Source of the DNA: an uncultured Candidatus Entotheonella sp.
Lineage (GTDB): Bacteria > Tectomicrobia > Entotheonellia > Entotheonellales > Entotheonellaceae
Direction: 5' to 3'
Assembly: GCA_951828535.1 (NCBI GenBank)
Contig: OX639990.1
Coordinates: 917,300 to 981,299 of the forward strand
Length of the DNA stretch: 64,000 nucleotides
The position numbers and the translations under genes are program-made. Under the pieces are notes generated by a model, which searched no databases, had not been told where the DNA came from, and saw only the letters and a program-made list of their open reading frames with translations. Positions 51,504-60,378 of this stretch are shown one piece after another; positions within the stretch are counted from its first letter, which is position 1; each line of letters begins with the position of its first letter.

Positions 51504-52598
51504 ATGCGTAAACCCACGTCCAAGACAAGGCGCTGGAATCGTATTCACGCTCGTCTCTCAAATAAACGACGACTCAGGCTTAAAAGAACAGGAAGAATTC
51601 GATCAAAACAGAGGAACCGGAGAGCCTCGACGCTTGGCATTGCCAGAAAAGGAACTGTCACCATTTCGTGCCCGTCAGACTTCTCATTGGAGTCCAATTT
51701 TGATGGTGTTGTGCATGTCCTTGAACAAATCCGGGAACAAAGCACAAAACAAAGGAATGAGCGAACGTATATCGACTTCAGAGAGATCAGAAGCATTTCA
51801 CCATCGGCCGCGCTCGTGCTCGTTGCAGAGTTGGATCGATGGAACCATGAACCCCTGATGCGGAATCGAAACGCCAAGCTCCGTGCGGTTGATGTGGACG
51901 AATGGGATTCTGCTGTTCGACGCCTACTTGCAGATATGGGCTTTTTCAATTTGCTTCAAGTATCAGATCCGCAGACAAATCTGGCTTCTGACGATCCATC
52001 CTCCCGCGCGTGTTTCGTGAAATTCCGCACGGGCAATAAGGTTGACGGAAAAGCCATCGAGGAACTACGAAGAACTGATTTGGCCCCTTTCGTCGGAGTG
52101 CCCAACAAACACCAACTCTATGCGGCTGTTACGGAGGCGATGACAAATGTGGTGCATCACGCCTATCCCCGCAGCCTGCCGCCAAGACCCAACTGGTGGC
52201 TATCGGCCTCACACGATGCAAAAGACGGCGAGATTGTCATCATGATCTACGATCAGGGTGCGGGCATCCCTGAAACTCTGCCACGAAACTTTGCTGAACA
52301 ACTGCGGCGCTTGGTACCCGAAAACCTCAGTAAAGACCACGCCCGGATGATTCAAGCGGCACACGAGATACGCAGGTCAGACACGAGACAGGACCATCGA
52401 GGTCAGGGGCTTGGAAGAGATATCCGACAATACGTAGAAACCCTAAGTTGCAGTAGTCGTTATCGCGTATTAAGTCTTCAGGGTGAATACATCCTTGAGA
52501 AACCCGCAACCGGCCCAAGCACGGATTTCCTCAAAAATCACAGCCGCTCTTTGTACGGCACACTGATCGAATGGAAGCTAACGAGCGAGGTGCATTGA
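51504..52598 (+). CDS. STAS-like plus GHKL-ATPase (HATPase) protein, first gene of a three-gene operon
   Basis: 364 aa. A very basic N-terminus (about residues 1-45, Arg/Lys-rich) is followed by a STAS-like part (ERTYIDFREIRSISPSAALVLVAELDRW) and a GHKL ATPase domain: N-box YAAVTEAMTNVVHHAYP, G1 box IYDQGAGIP and G2 GQGLGRDI. The arrangement recalls anti-sigma kinases such as SpoIIAB, but fused to STAS. The stop TGA at 52596 overlaps the ATG of the DUF4325 gene (TGATG), so the two are translated together. Base composition is less GC-rich than core genes, consistent with transfer. Function unknown. Confidence 0.8.
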   Translation: MRKPTSKTRRWNRIHARLSNKRRLRLKRTGRIRSKQRNRRASTLGIARKGTVTISCPSDFSLESNFDGVVHVLEQIREQSTKQRNERTYIDFREIRSISPSAALVLVAELDRWNHEPLMRNRNAKLRAVDVDEWDSAVRRLLADMGFFNLLQVSDPQTNLASDDPSSRACFVKFRTGNKVDGKAIEELRRTDLAPFVGVPNKHQLYAAVTEAMTNVVHHAYPRSLPPRPNWWLSASHDAKDGEIVIMIYDQGAGIPETLPRNFAEQLRRLVPENLSKDHARMIQAAHEIRRSDTRQDHRGQGLGRDIRQYVETLSCSSRYRVLSLQGEYILEKPATGPSTDFLKNHSRSLYGTLIEWKLTSEVH

Positions 52599-52931
52599 TG
52601 AACAAGATTACGATCTCAATCGCCAACAATTTTTCCGCCTATCCTGCCGGCCGTTATCCTGCCGACGGGAAATATAACGGAACCACTTTCCGCAAGGAAG
52701 TGCTGATCCCGGCCTTGACGGACGAGGCGCGGGTAGAGGTTACGTTTGACGATGTGGCCGGTTTCGGGTCGTCGTTCCTGGACGAAGCATTCGGTGGGCT
52801 CATCCGCGACGAAGGAATGACCAAGGAATTTCTGGATTCCCGCCTGTTCTTGACAACAACCCCTCTCTGCCAACATGACTGAGACATCGGGACCCCTTTG
52901 AATTACTGTAGGGCGGTGGAGGTGTAACCCG

Positions 52932-53414
52932 ATGAACTCAGAGAGAGTCCCGATAACATTGAATGAGATTCCCTATTCGTCCCTGGGGGTCGAGGAGCGT
53001 AGCGACGAGGCCCCCAGGGACGGCCGCGCCGGAGCGACGCCTGACCCGGAGGTCGTGGCCAAGCCGAAACGGCGCCAGTTCACCGCGGAGTATCGGCTGC
53101 GGACCCTTGAGGAGGCCGATCGCTGCACACAGCCCGGCGAAGTGGGTCGCCTGCTTCGCCGCGAGGGGCTCTACAGCTCTCATCTGGCGACTTGGCGAAA
53201 GGCGCGACGAAAGGGCTCCTTGCGGGAGTTGGCCTCGAAGAAGCGCGGCGCGAAACCGGCCGAACGCAACCCGCTGGATGCGAAAGTGCAAATGCTCGAA
53301 GCGAAAGTGGCACGCCTGGAACACGAGTTGCACACCGCGCACACGATCCTGGACGTGCAGGGAAAAGTTGCCGGGCTGCTGGGATTGAACCTCGAACACG
53401 AAACGCGCTCCTGA
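52932..53414 (+). CDS. IS3-family transposase OrfA
   Basis: 160 aa. A helix-turn-helix of the IS3 OrfA type (RRQFTAEYRLRTLEEADRC, GLYSSHLATWRKARRKG) and a C-terminal leucine-zipper-like helix (VQMLEAKVARLEHELHTAH). Its stop TGA shares bases with the ATG of OrfB (53412-53416, TGATG), so OrfB is translated by re-initiation rather than by frameshifting. Confidence 0.9.
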   Translation: MNSERVPITLNEIPYSSLGVEERSDEAPRDGRAGATPDPEVVAKPKRRQFTAEYRLRTLEEADRCTQPGEVGRLLRREGLYSSHLATWRKARRKGSLRELASKKRGAKPAERNPLDAKVQMLEAKVARLEHELHTAHTILDVQGKVAGLLGLNLEHETRS

Positions 53415-54415
53415 TGGCGGCCCAATCGCTGGCAGAGCAGGTCGGCATCGTGCCGGCGTGCCGGGCGCTGGGCGTGTCGCGGGCGACTTTCTACCGTCGT
53501 CAGAGGTCAACTCCCGGGCACCAGCAGCCCCGTTCAACGCCCGCCCGGGCACTGTGTGACGCCGAGCGCGAGCAGGTCCTCGATATGCTCGCCTGTCCAC
53601 GCTTCGTTGATCGTGCGCCGGCGGAGGTGGTGGCAACACTGCTCGACGAAGGCTACTACCTGTGCTCGGAGCGCACCATGTATCGGATCCTGGCCACCAA
53701 CCAGCCGGTCCGCGAGAGACGCGATCAGCGTGTGCACCCCCAGTACGCCAAACCCGAACTGGTGGCCACGGCCCCGAACCAGACCTGGTCCTGGGATATA
53801 ACCAGACTGCTGGGGCCGACCAAGTGGACGTACTTCTACCTCTACGTGATGCTCGACATCTTCAGCCGCTACGCGGTCGGCTGGATGGTCGCCGACCGGG
53901 AGAACTCGGCGCTGGCTGCCAGTCTCATCGAAGAGACCTGCCACAAACAAGGTGTCCGGCCCCAGGTCCTCACCTTGCACTCCGACCGCGGGGCGCCGAT
54001 GACGAGCAAGTGCACCGCGCAACTGCTCGCCGACCTCGGGGTCACGCGCTCGCTGAGCCGCCCCCAGGTCTCCGATGACAACCCGTTTTCCGAGGCGCAG
54101 TTCAAGACCCTGAAGTACCACCCAGGCTTCCCCGGGCGGTTCCACAACATCACCGCCGCCATCGCCTTCTGTCGAACGTTCTTCCCTTGGTACAACACCG
54201 AGCATCGACATGGCGGCATTGCCATGCTCACCCCGGACGATGTCCATCACCATCGAACCGAGAGCGTGCTGCGCAGGCGCGGGCGGACCCTTCAAACCGC
54301 CTGGGCCCGTCATCCCGAGCGCTTCGTTCGAGGCATCCCAAAGCCAGACCCCCTACCCGAATCGGTCTGGATCAATCCACCCGTGACATCCACAACAGGA
54401 GAAACTACTCAGTAA
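53414..54415 (+). CDS. IS3-family transposase OrfB (DDE integrase)
   Basis: 333 aa. HTH_21-like N-terminus (VPACRALGVSRATFYRRQ), then the rve integrase core: Asp in SWDITRLLGPTKWTYFYLYV, Asp in LHSDRGAPMTSK and Glu in PFSEAQFKTLKYHPGFP. The C-terminus has YNTEHRHGGI and the tail typical of this IS3 lineage. DDE residues are intact. Confidence 0.92.
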   Translation: MAAQSLAEQVGIVPACRALGVSRATFYRRQRSTPGHQQPRSTPARALCDAEREQVLDMLACPRFVDRAPAEVVATLLDEGYYLCSERTMYRILATNQPVRERRDQRVHPQYAKPELVATAPNQTWSWDITRLLGPTKWTYFYLYVMLDIFSRYAVGWMVADRENSALAASLIEETCHKQGVRPQVLTLHSDRGAPMTSKCTAQLLADLGVTRSLSRPQVSDDNPFSEAQFKTLKYHPGFPGRFHNITAAIAFCRTFFPWYNTEHRHGGIAMLTPDDVHHHRTESVLRRRGRTLQTAWARHPERFVRGIPKPDPLPESVWINPPVTSTTGETTQ

Positions 54416-54711
54416 ATCGCAGTCGTCAGTGTCTCAAAGTCGTTGACAGGTTCCGCAACCGAACCCGAACTTGAGGACTTCGTGAAACTGGCTCGCCGCT
54501 ACATTGATGAGGCATCGAGTAACAAATGATTCCCGTTCCCATCGTCGCGTCGGTCATCGGAGCAATCGTTGGCGGTCTAGTGGGGTGGATCGGGAATTAC
54601 CAGTTCCAATACCGGATGTATCGACGTCTCCGTAGCGTCGATGAACTGAGAGACAGACTCTACGCTTTATTGGGAGCCGTCTTGACCCTGCCCCCTGATT
54701 CCCGCCACCGG

Positions 54712-55590
54712 TCAGTAGAGTCTGTTCATGGTTGCTGCTTCTTTCGACATTGCGATCCGAGCCTTCTCGCCAGTGCCCTGATACAGTTCAGCCAAGGCAG
54801 GTCGAGGCACGCGCCTGAGATCGGCGTAGATGCTTGGCGACAGGCCGCCTAACGAGCTGTGCGGCCGAAGAGTGTTGTAGTCCCGCCTCCAGTCTTCAAT
54901 CAGATGGCGCGCCTCAGACAACGTGCTGAACAGATGCTCGTTCAGGCATTCGTCCCGAAACCGGCCGTTGAAGCTCTCCACAAAAGCATTCTGGGTCGGC
55001 TTGCCGGGCGCAATGTAATGCCAGTCGATCCGGGTGTCCTTCGACCACTTGAGAACAGCGTGACTGGTCAACTCGGTACCGTTGTCCGAGACAATCAGGA
55101 CAGGCCTGCCACGCACCGAGACAAGTCGGTCCAACTCTCGTACCACTCGAACGCCTGATAGCGAGAAGTCCGCCACGATGGCCAGCGCTTCGCGCGAGAA
55201 GTCATCGACGATGCACAAGGCTCGGAACTTTCGCCCTTCGGCAAGGCTGTCAGAGACGAAATCCAGGCTCCAGCGTTCATTGGGGCGACTCGGTACGATT
55301 GTGGGCCTGCGCGTCCCCAAAGCCCGCTTGCGGCCCCGCCGGCGCCGCACCGCCAGATCCTCTTCACGGTAAAGGCGAAAGAGCTTCTTGTGATTAACCA
55401 CGAAGCCCTCGCGTTGTAACAGGATGCGCAGGCGCCGGTAGCCGAAGCGGCGGCGTTCGCCGGCCATCGCCTTGAGCCGCTCCCTCAGGACTGCGTCCGT
55501 ACCCGTCTTCTTGTAATACTGGAACGTGGAGCGATCCAGCCCAACCAGTTGACACGCCCGCCGCTCGCTCAAGCCGTGTACAGTCATCAC
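54712..55590 (-). CDS. IS3-family (IS407 group) transposase OrfB
   Basis: 292 aa from the in-frame ATG, but normally made as an OrfAB fusion. It carries the HTH_21 ([20 protein letters not shown]) and the rve core: [41 protein letters not shown] and [24 protein letters not shown], giving the complete D, D, E set. The C-terminus has [15 protein letters not shown]. Confidence 0.93.
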   Translation of the reverse strand: MMTVHGLSERRACQLVGLDRSTFQYYKKTGTDAVLRERLKAMAGERRRFGYRRLRILLQREGFVVNHKKLFRLYREEDLAVRRRRGRKRALGTRRPTIVPSRPNERWSLDFVSDSLAEGRKFRALCIVDDFSREALAIVADFSLSGVRVVRELDRLVSVRGRPVLIVSDNGTELTSHAVLKWSKDTRIDWHYIAPGKPTQNAFVESFNGRFRDECLNEHLFSTLSEARHLIEDWRRDYNTLRPHSSLGGLSPSIYADLRRVPRPALAELYQGTGEKARIAMSKEAATMNRLY

Positions 55591-55622
55591 CTGCCGAACG
55601 GCTACCCGCTTGGCGTCGGGCG

Positions 55623-55886
55623 TCAGAAGTTTTTTGTCGTGAGATCCCTCAGAGCGGCATTGTCGAGCATGGCATCGGCCAGAAGGCGCTTGAGCCTGGC
55701 GTTTTCCGCCTCCAGGGCGCGCAGCCTCCTCGCATCGGAGACGCTCATGCCCCCGTACTTGGCCTTGTACTTGTAGAAGGTGGCGTCGCTGATGCCGTAT
55801 TTGCGGCAGACCTCGGAAGTCTTCAGCCCCGCCTCCTGCTCCCGGATCATACCGATGATCTGCTGGTCCGTTAATCTGCGCTTCAT
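55623..55886 (-). CDS. IS3-family (IS407 group) transposase OrfA
   Basis: 87 aa starting [20 protein letters not shown], with [25 protein letters not shown] (HTH) and the leucine-zipper [24 protein letters not shown] canonical slippery heptamer A-AAA-AAC lies at its end (complement of about 55628-55635), where -1 frameshifting leads into OrfB (CTT CTG ACG). Confidence 0.93.
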   Translation of the reverse strand: MKRRLTDQQIIGMIREQEAGLKTSEVCRKYGISDATFYKYKAKYGGMSVSDARRLRALEAENARLKRLLADAMLDNAALRDLTTKNF

Positions 55887-56329
55887 AGAGCCCATCCTCC
55901 CTACAATGGACTCTACATCCCCGTGGCCCGGATTCAAGGGGCTAGGTCAGTCTCCAGGTATTGGATCGCGGGTGGGGCAACAGAACACGAGCGCAGGAGT
56001 CTGGAAGCAGAACTCATAGCCGCCCAGCTTGTTGTTATATCGGAGTTCGTCGTTCTCGGACGAGTGAATAAGAGAATGAAACGTGCGCGGCACGACATGG
56101 CCGACTTACGATTGGACTTATTGGATGCTGCCACCGGCGGGGATTTTCAACAAGCTGACTGGAAGCCAGACCCGCAACGGGTCGTACGGATGGCCCGCAT
56201 TGTGACGCGCATAGTCCGCATACTGGCTTAACGAGTGCCGCGACCGCATTGGCCGGGCCGTGCTGGAGAAGTTCAACGAGAGGGCAGTGTTGGCCCAGCG
56301 GTCGTAGCGGGTTGAACGGTTGGTTGATT

Positions 56330-56480
56330 TTTGCCTAGCCTTGAGTTGATCAAGCATCCGATCGGAGACCTTCATGTCATCACCGGAATGGATGCTCTCA
56401 CCGCATTCGTCGTAATACCAGCTGGGTATCTCGAACGTTACCGACTGATCCTTGTAGGAGATCGTCATCGGCGCGACACC
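56330..56480 (-). pseudogene. Fragment of an MqsA/YgiT-type zinc-finger antitoxin
   Basis: The minus strand encodes MTISYKDQSVTFEIPSWYYDECGESIHSGDDMKVSDRMLDQLKARQK when read in pieces, which is the N-terminal zinc-domain tail and linker of MqsA-like antitoxins. The preceding CxxC half and the HTH domain are missing and the first Cys of the second pair is Tyr (WYYDEC). No MqsR toxin is adjacent. It is a relic. Confidence 0.6.
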
Positions 56481-56559
56481 GCGCTTCAGCGGTGTACCGG
56501 TTTCCGGGCGAATCGGATCCGTCCTTCTTTCCCCTGAAGGGCAGGATCAGAAGCCCGGT

Positions 56560-56808
56560 CACAGCATCGGCGGCATGCTTGTAACGCGCCTTGGCTTCGA
56601 CCACGGCGATGGGTAAATCGGGCCGGTAGCGCAACAGATAGTCGGCACGTTTCTGCCGGCGCCGCCGGGCCGTGCCGCCGCCGAAGAAGACGCGCCCGTC
56701 GGTAAAGGTGCGCTGCGCGTTGATGGCGTGCGGGGGGTATCCCCAGCCGGCGGCGTGGAGTTTGGGGACGACGAACCTGCGGCAGGTATCGGCTTCGTTC
56801 AGTGGCAC
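56560..56808 (-). pseudogene. N-terminal fragment of a type I restriction subunit (HsdR-like)
   Basis: The frame starting at 56808 reads MPLNEADTCRRFVVPKLHAAGW, then QRTFTDGRVFFGGG and KRADYLLRYRPDLPIAVVEAKARYKHAADAV, the N-terminal nuclease domain of HsdR-type proteins with the VxEAK core. After about 85 residues similarity ends (TGLLILPFRG...), so about nine tenths of the gene are gone. No hsdM or hsdS nearby. Confidence 0.6.
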
Positions 56809-56900
56809 GCGACCTCCTCAGACAAAACCTTTTCCATTCGCTTCTCCGGTGCCGATTTTCCCACATTCCTACGAAAACAGTCCCGTCCAAAGCCCCAAAG

Positions 56901-56994
56901 CGTCATCCCGCGCTTGACCCGGAATCCACTGATCCCGACAGTTAGGGCTTCTGGCCAGCGGAAAACCTGGACTCCGGCCTCTGCCGGAGCGACG
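56901..56994. repeat. MITE-like inverted-repeat element
   Basis: Begins cgtcatcccgcgcttgaccc and ends gcctctgccggagcgacg. About 94 bp; same family as 14932-15035 and 35532-35640. It lies between the restriction-gene remnant and the enoyl-CoA hydratase, at the right border of the accessory island. Confidence 0.65.
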
Positions 56995-57036
56995 GGCCTA
57001 TTTCCACGACTCTTATGTGCATGGAGATTCTTGACA

Positions 57037-57954
57037 TCACCCCAACAACTCCCGCCGCACCTCGTCGAGACGGGCGCGTTGCTCGGCATCAACGGCAGGA
57101 AACGGCTCGCCTTTTTGGCGCAGGCCGCCGGTGAATTGGGGTGGGCGTTTTTCGAGGAAGGCTTGGCGGCCTTCGTCGCCGTCGGTGGTGAGCTGGGTCA
57201 GCAGGGTGTTCATCAGGGTTTGGACGCGCCACGCCTCGGTAACGGGCATCTCACGGAACCGAATGGCGAATTCCTTCATCATGCGCACGGCCACGGGCGG
57301 CAGCGCTGCGATATGCCGGGCGATTTCCTCCGCGCGCTGCATCAGGCGGTCGTGGGCGACCACCTCGTTGATCAGGTTGATACGCAGGGCTTCGTGGGCC
57401 TCGAACGGCTCATCGGTCAACAGAATGCGCATGGCGTCGGCGTAGGCAATTTGGCGGGTGAGGTAGGTAGCCCCAGGACCGTTGCCGACCCAGCCCTGGC
57501 TCAGCAGCGCAAATTTGAACCGGGCGTGCTCGGCGCAGGCGAGGCGGATGTCGGTTGAGGTCAGCATCAGGTAAAAACCGGCGCCGGCCGCCCAGCCGTT
57601 GATGGCGCCGATGACGGGTTTCCAGATCTGCGGGTAATGATCGCCCAGACGGCCGTCGGCGCCGATTCTGGCGCCGTTTACCGTTCCCGAGGGCGGCCAG
57701 AAAATGTTCTCGGCGCGCACCCGGTCGCGCTCCTCCGGCGTGATGTCGGGCCGCGTTGCCAGGTTGTGCCCGGCGCAGAAGTGCCGGTCGCCAGCGCCGG
57801 TGAGGATGACCGCACGCACGTCGTCGTCGTCCCAAACCTCCTGCCAAACTGCGGCGATGTCGGCCGAGGTCTGCCGGTCGAGGATGTTGCCCTTGTCGGG
57901 ATTGTTAATGGTGATCGTTGCGATATGGGCTTTTTTTTCGTACTTGACGGTCAT
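57037..57954 (-). CDS. Enoyl-CoA hydratase/isomerase family protein (long form)
   Basis: 305 aa. It has IATITINNPDKGNILDRQT, the oxyanion segment HFCAGHNLATR and INGWAAGAGFYLMLTSTDIRLACEHARF-like region (actual AGAGFYLMLTSTDIRLA). About 40 aa longer than usual, mainly an insert after HNLATR (EERDRVRAENIFWPPSG...). It may act on an unusual or branched acyl-CoA. Its start is 19 bases from the stop of the large CaiB/BaiF gene upstream on the same strand, so the two form an operon. Confidence 0.85.
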   Translation of the reverse strand: MTVKYEKKAHIATITINNPDKGNILDRQTSADIAAVWQEVWDDDDVRAVILTGAGDRHFCAGHNLATRPDITPEERDRVRAENIFWPPSGTVNGARIGADGRLGDHYPQIWKPVIGAINGWAAGAGFYLMLTSTDIRLACAEHARFKFALLSQGWVGNGPGATYLTRQIAYADAMRILLTDEPFEAHEALRINLINEVVAHDRLMQRAEEIARHIAALPPVAVRMMKEFAIRFREMPVTEAWRVQTLMNTLLTQLTTDGDEGRQAFLEKRPPQFTGGLRQKGEPFPAVDAEQRARLDEVRRELLG

Positions 57955-57972
57955 GTTGGGTGCCACTCCGTT

Positions 57973-60378
57973 TCAATAGATGACTTGTTCTTCCACCAGT
58001 TGGGCGATCTCCGCCTCGGACAGGCCCAAAAGATCTCGATAAATGGTGTCGTTGTCCTGCCCCAAGACCGGTGCCGGGGCCAAGTAAGGCGCCGGGCCGC
58101 CTTCGAAGCGCCAGCCGATGCCCGGCAAGTCGCGCCAAGTGCCGTCGTGGGTGTGCAGGCGGGTAAAGTAGCCGCCCTGGCGCAGATGCGGGTCGTGGAA
58201 AAGGCGTGACGGCTCCAGGAACGGCCCCGCCGGCACGCCAGCCTGCTGCAGGCGGTGCATGGCCCCGTAGTCGTCGTGCCCCTTCGTCCACGCCGTGATG
58301 GCCGCGTCGATGTCGTCCTGATGCGTCCTGCGTTGCGCGGCGGTGGCAAAACCCGGCGCCGCGGCCAAATCGGTGCGCCCGATGACCCCGCACAGTGCCC
58401 GCCATTCCGCGTCCTGCGTCACGGCGATGGCAATCCAGCGGTCCGGCCCCTTGCAGCGATACACGTTGTGGGGCACGTACCGGTCATCAGCGTTGGCCAT
58501 GGGCCGCCGCTCGCGGGCGTTCATCTGGAAATCCAGCAGCGCCTCGGGCAGGCAGGCCGTCAAGGCTTCCGCCATCGAATAGTCCACATACTGCCCCTCG
58601 CCGGTCATGGCGCGGTGATGGAGCGCCGCGGCAGTCACCATGGCCAGTTCCAGCCCTACCCACGGGTCGGCCCACAGCCCGCCTTTGATGGGTTCGCCAT
58701 CCGGGTAGCCGGAGATGGAATTCCAGCCCGTATAGTATTGCAGGAGGCTGCCGTAGGCCACGTAGTCCTTGTCCGGCCCGCTGTGCCCGGTGCCCGACGA
58801 CGACACCATGATGAGGTCGGGCTTGATCACCCGCAGCACCTCGTAGCCCAGCCCCAGGCGCTCGATGACGCCGGCGGCGAAGTTCTCGATGACCACGTCG
58901 CTCAGCCCAATCAGTTGCTTGGCGAGGTTCAAGCCGGCGGGCGTGGCGATGTTCAGGGCGCAGGAGCGTTTCGACTGGTTGTATGCTTGAAACGGGGCGC
59001 CGCGGACCGACGGGTCGGGGCGTCTGGCACTGCCGACCTTGATGACCTCGGCACCCATCATGGCCAGGAAGCGCGCCGCAGTCGGGCCGGCAATGATCCA
59101 GCTCAGGTCGACCACTCGGACGCCGTGCAGCGGCAGCCGGTTCGACGTTTTCGCCGCGCGGCCTTCGCTTGCGACGGGCGGCGGGGTAGGGGATTGATCA
59201 AGAAATCGTTCGTTATGTTCGCCCAACCGCGGGGCCGGGCGGGCGGTCAACGGCAAAGTGAGGTTTGAAAACCGGTACGGCACGCCGGGATACGTCAGGC
59301 GCCCGGCAACCGGATGCTCCACGTCATTGAAAAATCCTCGGGATTTTAGATGGGCGTCATTGAACAAGTCTCGCACCGTGTTGACCGGGAAGCAGGGGAT
59401 GCGGCGTTCCTGCCCCCAGCGGGCAACGTCGTGCTTGGCGTGGGTCCGGGTCCACTGTCCCACAAGTTCCCATAACTGCAGGAAATGCCGCTCGCGGCCC
59501 TCGCGGGTTTGGAAACGCGACTCCTCGGCCCACGCCGGATGCCCCATCAACTCGACCCAACGCGCCCATTGCGCGTCCTCGCGCGGCGAGATGGCGACGT
59601 ATCCGTCGCGGCACGGCAGCACCCCGCCCACCGAAACGACCGGGGCTGTGGCCTCGGAATCCTTGTTATTCGGCACGATGCGCGGCGGTGGTGGTTTGTC
59701 GAAGGCGCAGTTGGCCAAGGCGCTGATCAGTTGCGTGACCATGGCTTCAAACGCCGAAACCTCGACGCGGCAGCCCACGCCAGTCAGCCGCCGGCGGTAC
59801 AAGGCCATCAACGCCGCCGTGGCCGCGGCCAACCCAGCTACAAACTCGGCCTGATGCCCGCCGGCGCGAATCGGCGGTTGCGCGTCGCCGTCCGCCACCG
59901 GCCCCAGCATGCCGGGGGCCTGGCCGCTCATGTGGAACAGAACCAGATCAGATGCCCTGAAATATTCGTAGGGACCCCAAGAGCCGAAAGGGGAGATAGA
60001 GGTGAGGATCAGGCCGGGGTTGTCCTGCCGCAGCGTCTCGCCGTCCAGCTCCGACCCGGCGAGCCTGCCATCCGGCAGATTCTCGATGACGACGGTAGCG
60101 GTGCGCGCCAAGTCCCTGAGCCGCTGCCGGTCCTTCGGCAGCGTCAGGTCCAGGGTGATGCCGTGCTTGTTCAGGTTCAGCGCCAGGAACAAACCACTCT
60201 TCTCAGCATGCGGCAGGTCGCCCGGAAACGGCCCCGCATGCCGCGCCGCATCGCCTACGGGCGGCTCCACTTTGATGACCTCGGCGCCCATGAGGGCCAG
60301 TATCTTGCCGCAATAGGACGCGCTGACCTGCTCACCCAATTGCAGCACCCTGACACCGGGCAGCAACCCCTGTGACAT
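57973..60378 (-). CDS. Double-length CaiB/BaiF CoA-transferase
   Basis: 801 aa containing two CaiB/BaiF (class III CoA-transferase) units. Unit one has LPGVRVLQLGEQVSASYCGKILALMGAEVIKVEPP and LKSRGFFNDVEHPVAGRLTYPGVPYRFS; unit two, from about residue 410, has GVRVVDLSWIIAGPTAARFLAMMGAEVIKV, LIMVSSSGTGHSGPDKDYVAYGSLL and GLWADPWVGLELAMVTAAALHHR. Single-unit enzymes of about 400 aa form interlocked dimers; here the two are fused. It probably moves CoA between acids, for example activating a substrate for the hydratase downstream. GGAGGAG five bases upstream fixes the start. Confidence 0.88.
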   Translation of the reverse strand: MSQGLLPGVRVLQLGEQVSASYCGKILALMGAEVIKVEPPVGDAARHAGPFPGDLPHAEKSGLFLALNLNKHGITLDLTLPKDRQRLRDLARTATVVIENLPDGRLAGSELDGETLRQDNPGLILTSISPFGSWGPYEYFRASDLVLFHMSGQAPGMLGPVADGDAQPPIRAGGHQAEFVAGLAAATAALMALYRRRLTGVGCRVEVSAFEAMVTQLISALANCAFDKPPPPRIVPNNKDSEATAPVVSVGGVLPCRDGYVAISPREDAQWARWVELMGHPAWAEESRFQTREGRERHFLQLWELVGQWTRTHAKHDVARWGQERRIPCFPVNTVRDLFNDAHLKSRGFFNDVEHPVAGRLTYPGVPYRFSNLTLPLTARPAPRLGEHNERFLDQSPTPPPVASEGRAAKTSNRLPLHGVRVVDLSWIIAGPTAARFLAMMGAEVIKVGSARRPDPSVRGAPFQAYNQSKRSCALNIATPAGLNLAKQLIGLSDVVIENFAAGVIERLGLGYEVLRVIKPDLIMVSSSGTGHSGPDKDYVAYGSLLQYYTGWNSISGYPDGEPIKGGLWADPWVGLELAMVTAAALHHRAMTGEGQYVDYSMAEALTACLPEALLDFQMNARERRPMANADDRYVPHNVYRCKGPDRWIAIAVTQDAEWRALCGVIGRTDLAAAPGFATAAQRRTHQDDIDAAITAWTKGHDDYGAMHRLQQAGVPAGPFLEPSRLFHDPHLRQGGYFTRLHTHDGTWRDLPGIGWRFEGGPAPYLAPAPVLGQDNDTIYRDLLGLSEAEIAQLVEEQVIY

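Larger units (their letters stand above)
52880..54436 (+). mobile_element. IS3-family insertion sequence with orfA/orfB start-stop overlap
   Basis: About 1557 bp between TGAGACA (52880) and TGTCTCA (54430-54436). Inner end similarity is weak beyond these 7 bases, and no direct duplication touches these ends, so the true borders may be somewhat outside (a TTGACA repeat lies at 52850 and 54443). Encodes both transposase ORFs intact. It interrupts the DUF4325 gene. Confidence 0.75.
52598..54529 (+). pseudogene. DUF4325 STAS-like gene split by an IS3-family element
   Basis: The 5' part (52598-52855) encodes ITISIANNFSAYPAGRY and VEVTFDDVAGFGSSFLDEAFGGLIRDEG, typical of DUF4325 STAS-like proteins that pair with GHKL ATPases. 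The frame then runs into IS-associated sequence and stops at 52880. The 3' part continues in frame after the IS (from 54443 LTGSATEPELEDFVKLARRYIDEASSNK to the stop at 54527-54529). A TTGACA repeat (52850-52855 and 54443-54448) flanks the interruption; joining there restores RLFLTGSATEPELEDF without a gap. The stop overlaps the next gene's start (ATGA). Confidence 0.75.
54683..55949 (-). mobile_element. IS3-family insertion sequence, IS407/IS51-like
   Basis: 1267 bp. The left end TGACCCTGCCCCCTGATTCC matches the inverted right end (TGACCTAGCCCCTTGAATCC). It is flanked by a 4-bp direct duplication GTCT (54679-54682 and 55950-55953), the size known for the IS407 group. Both transposase frames are on the minus strand and intact. 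Confidence 0.95.
54526..56231 (+). pseudogene. Small membrane protein gene split by an IS3-family element; third gene of the operon
   Basis: The 5' part (54526-54682) encodes MIPVPIVASVIGAIVGGLVG, a transmembrane helix, then YRMYRRLRSVDELRDRLYALLGAV. The 3' part (from 55954) encodes SRYWIAGGATEHERRSLEA, a helical domain and ends VTRIVRILA at 56231. Removing the IS with one copy of the GTCT duplication joins the halves in frame into a 144-aa protein. Its ATG overlaps the DUF4325 stop (ATGA). I recall similar membrane proteins in mobile regions, but no function is established. Confidence 0.85.
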
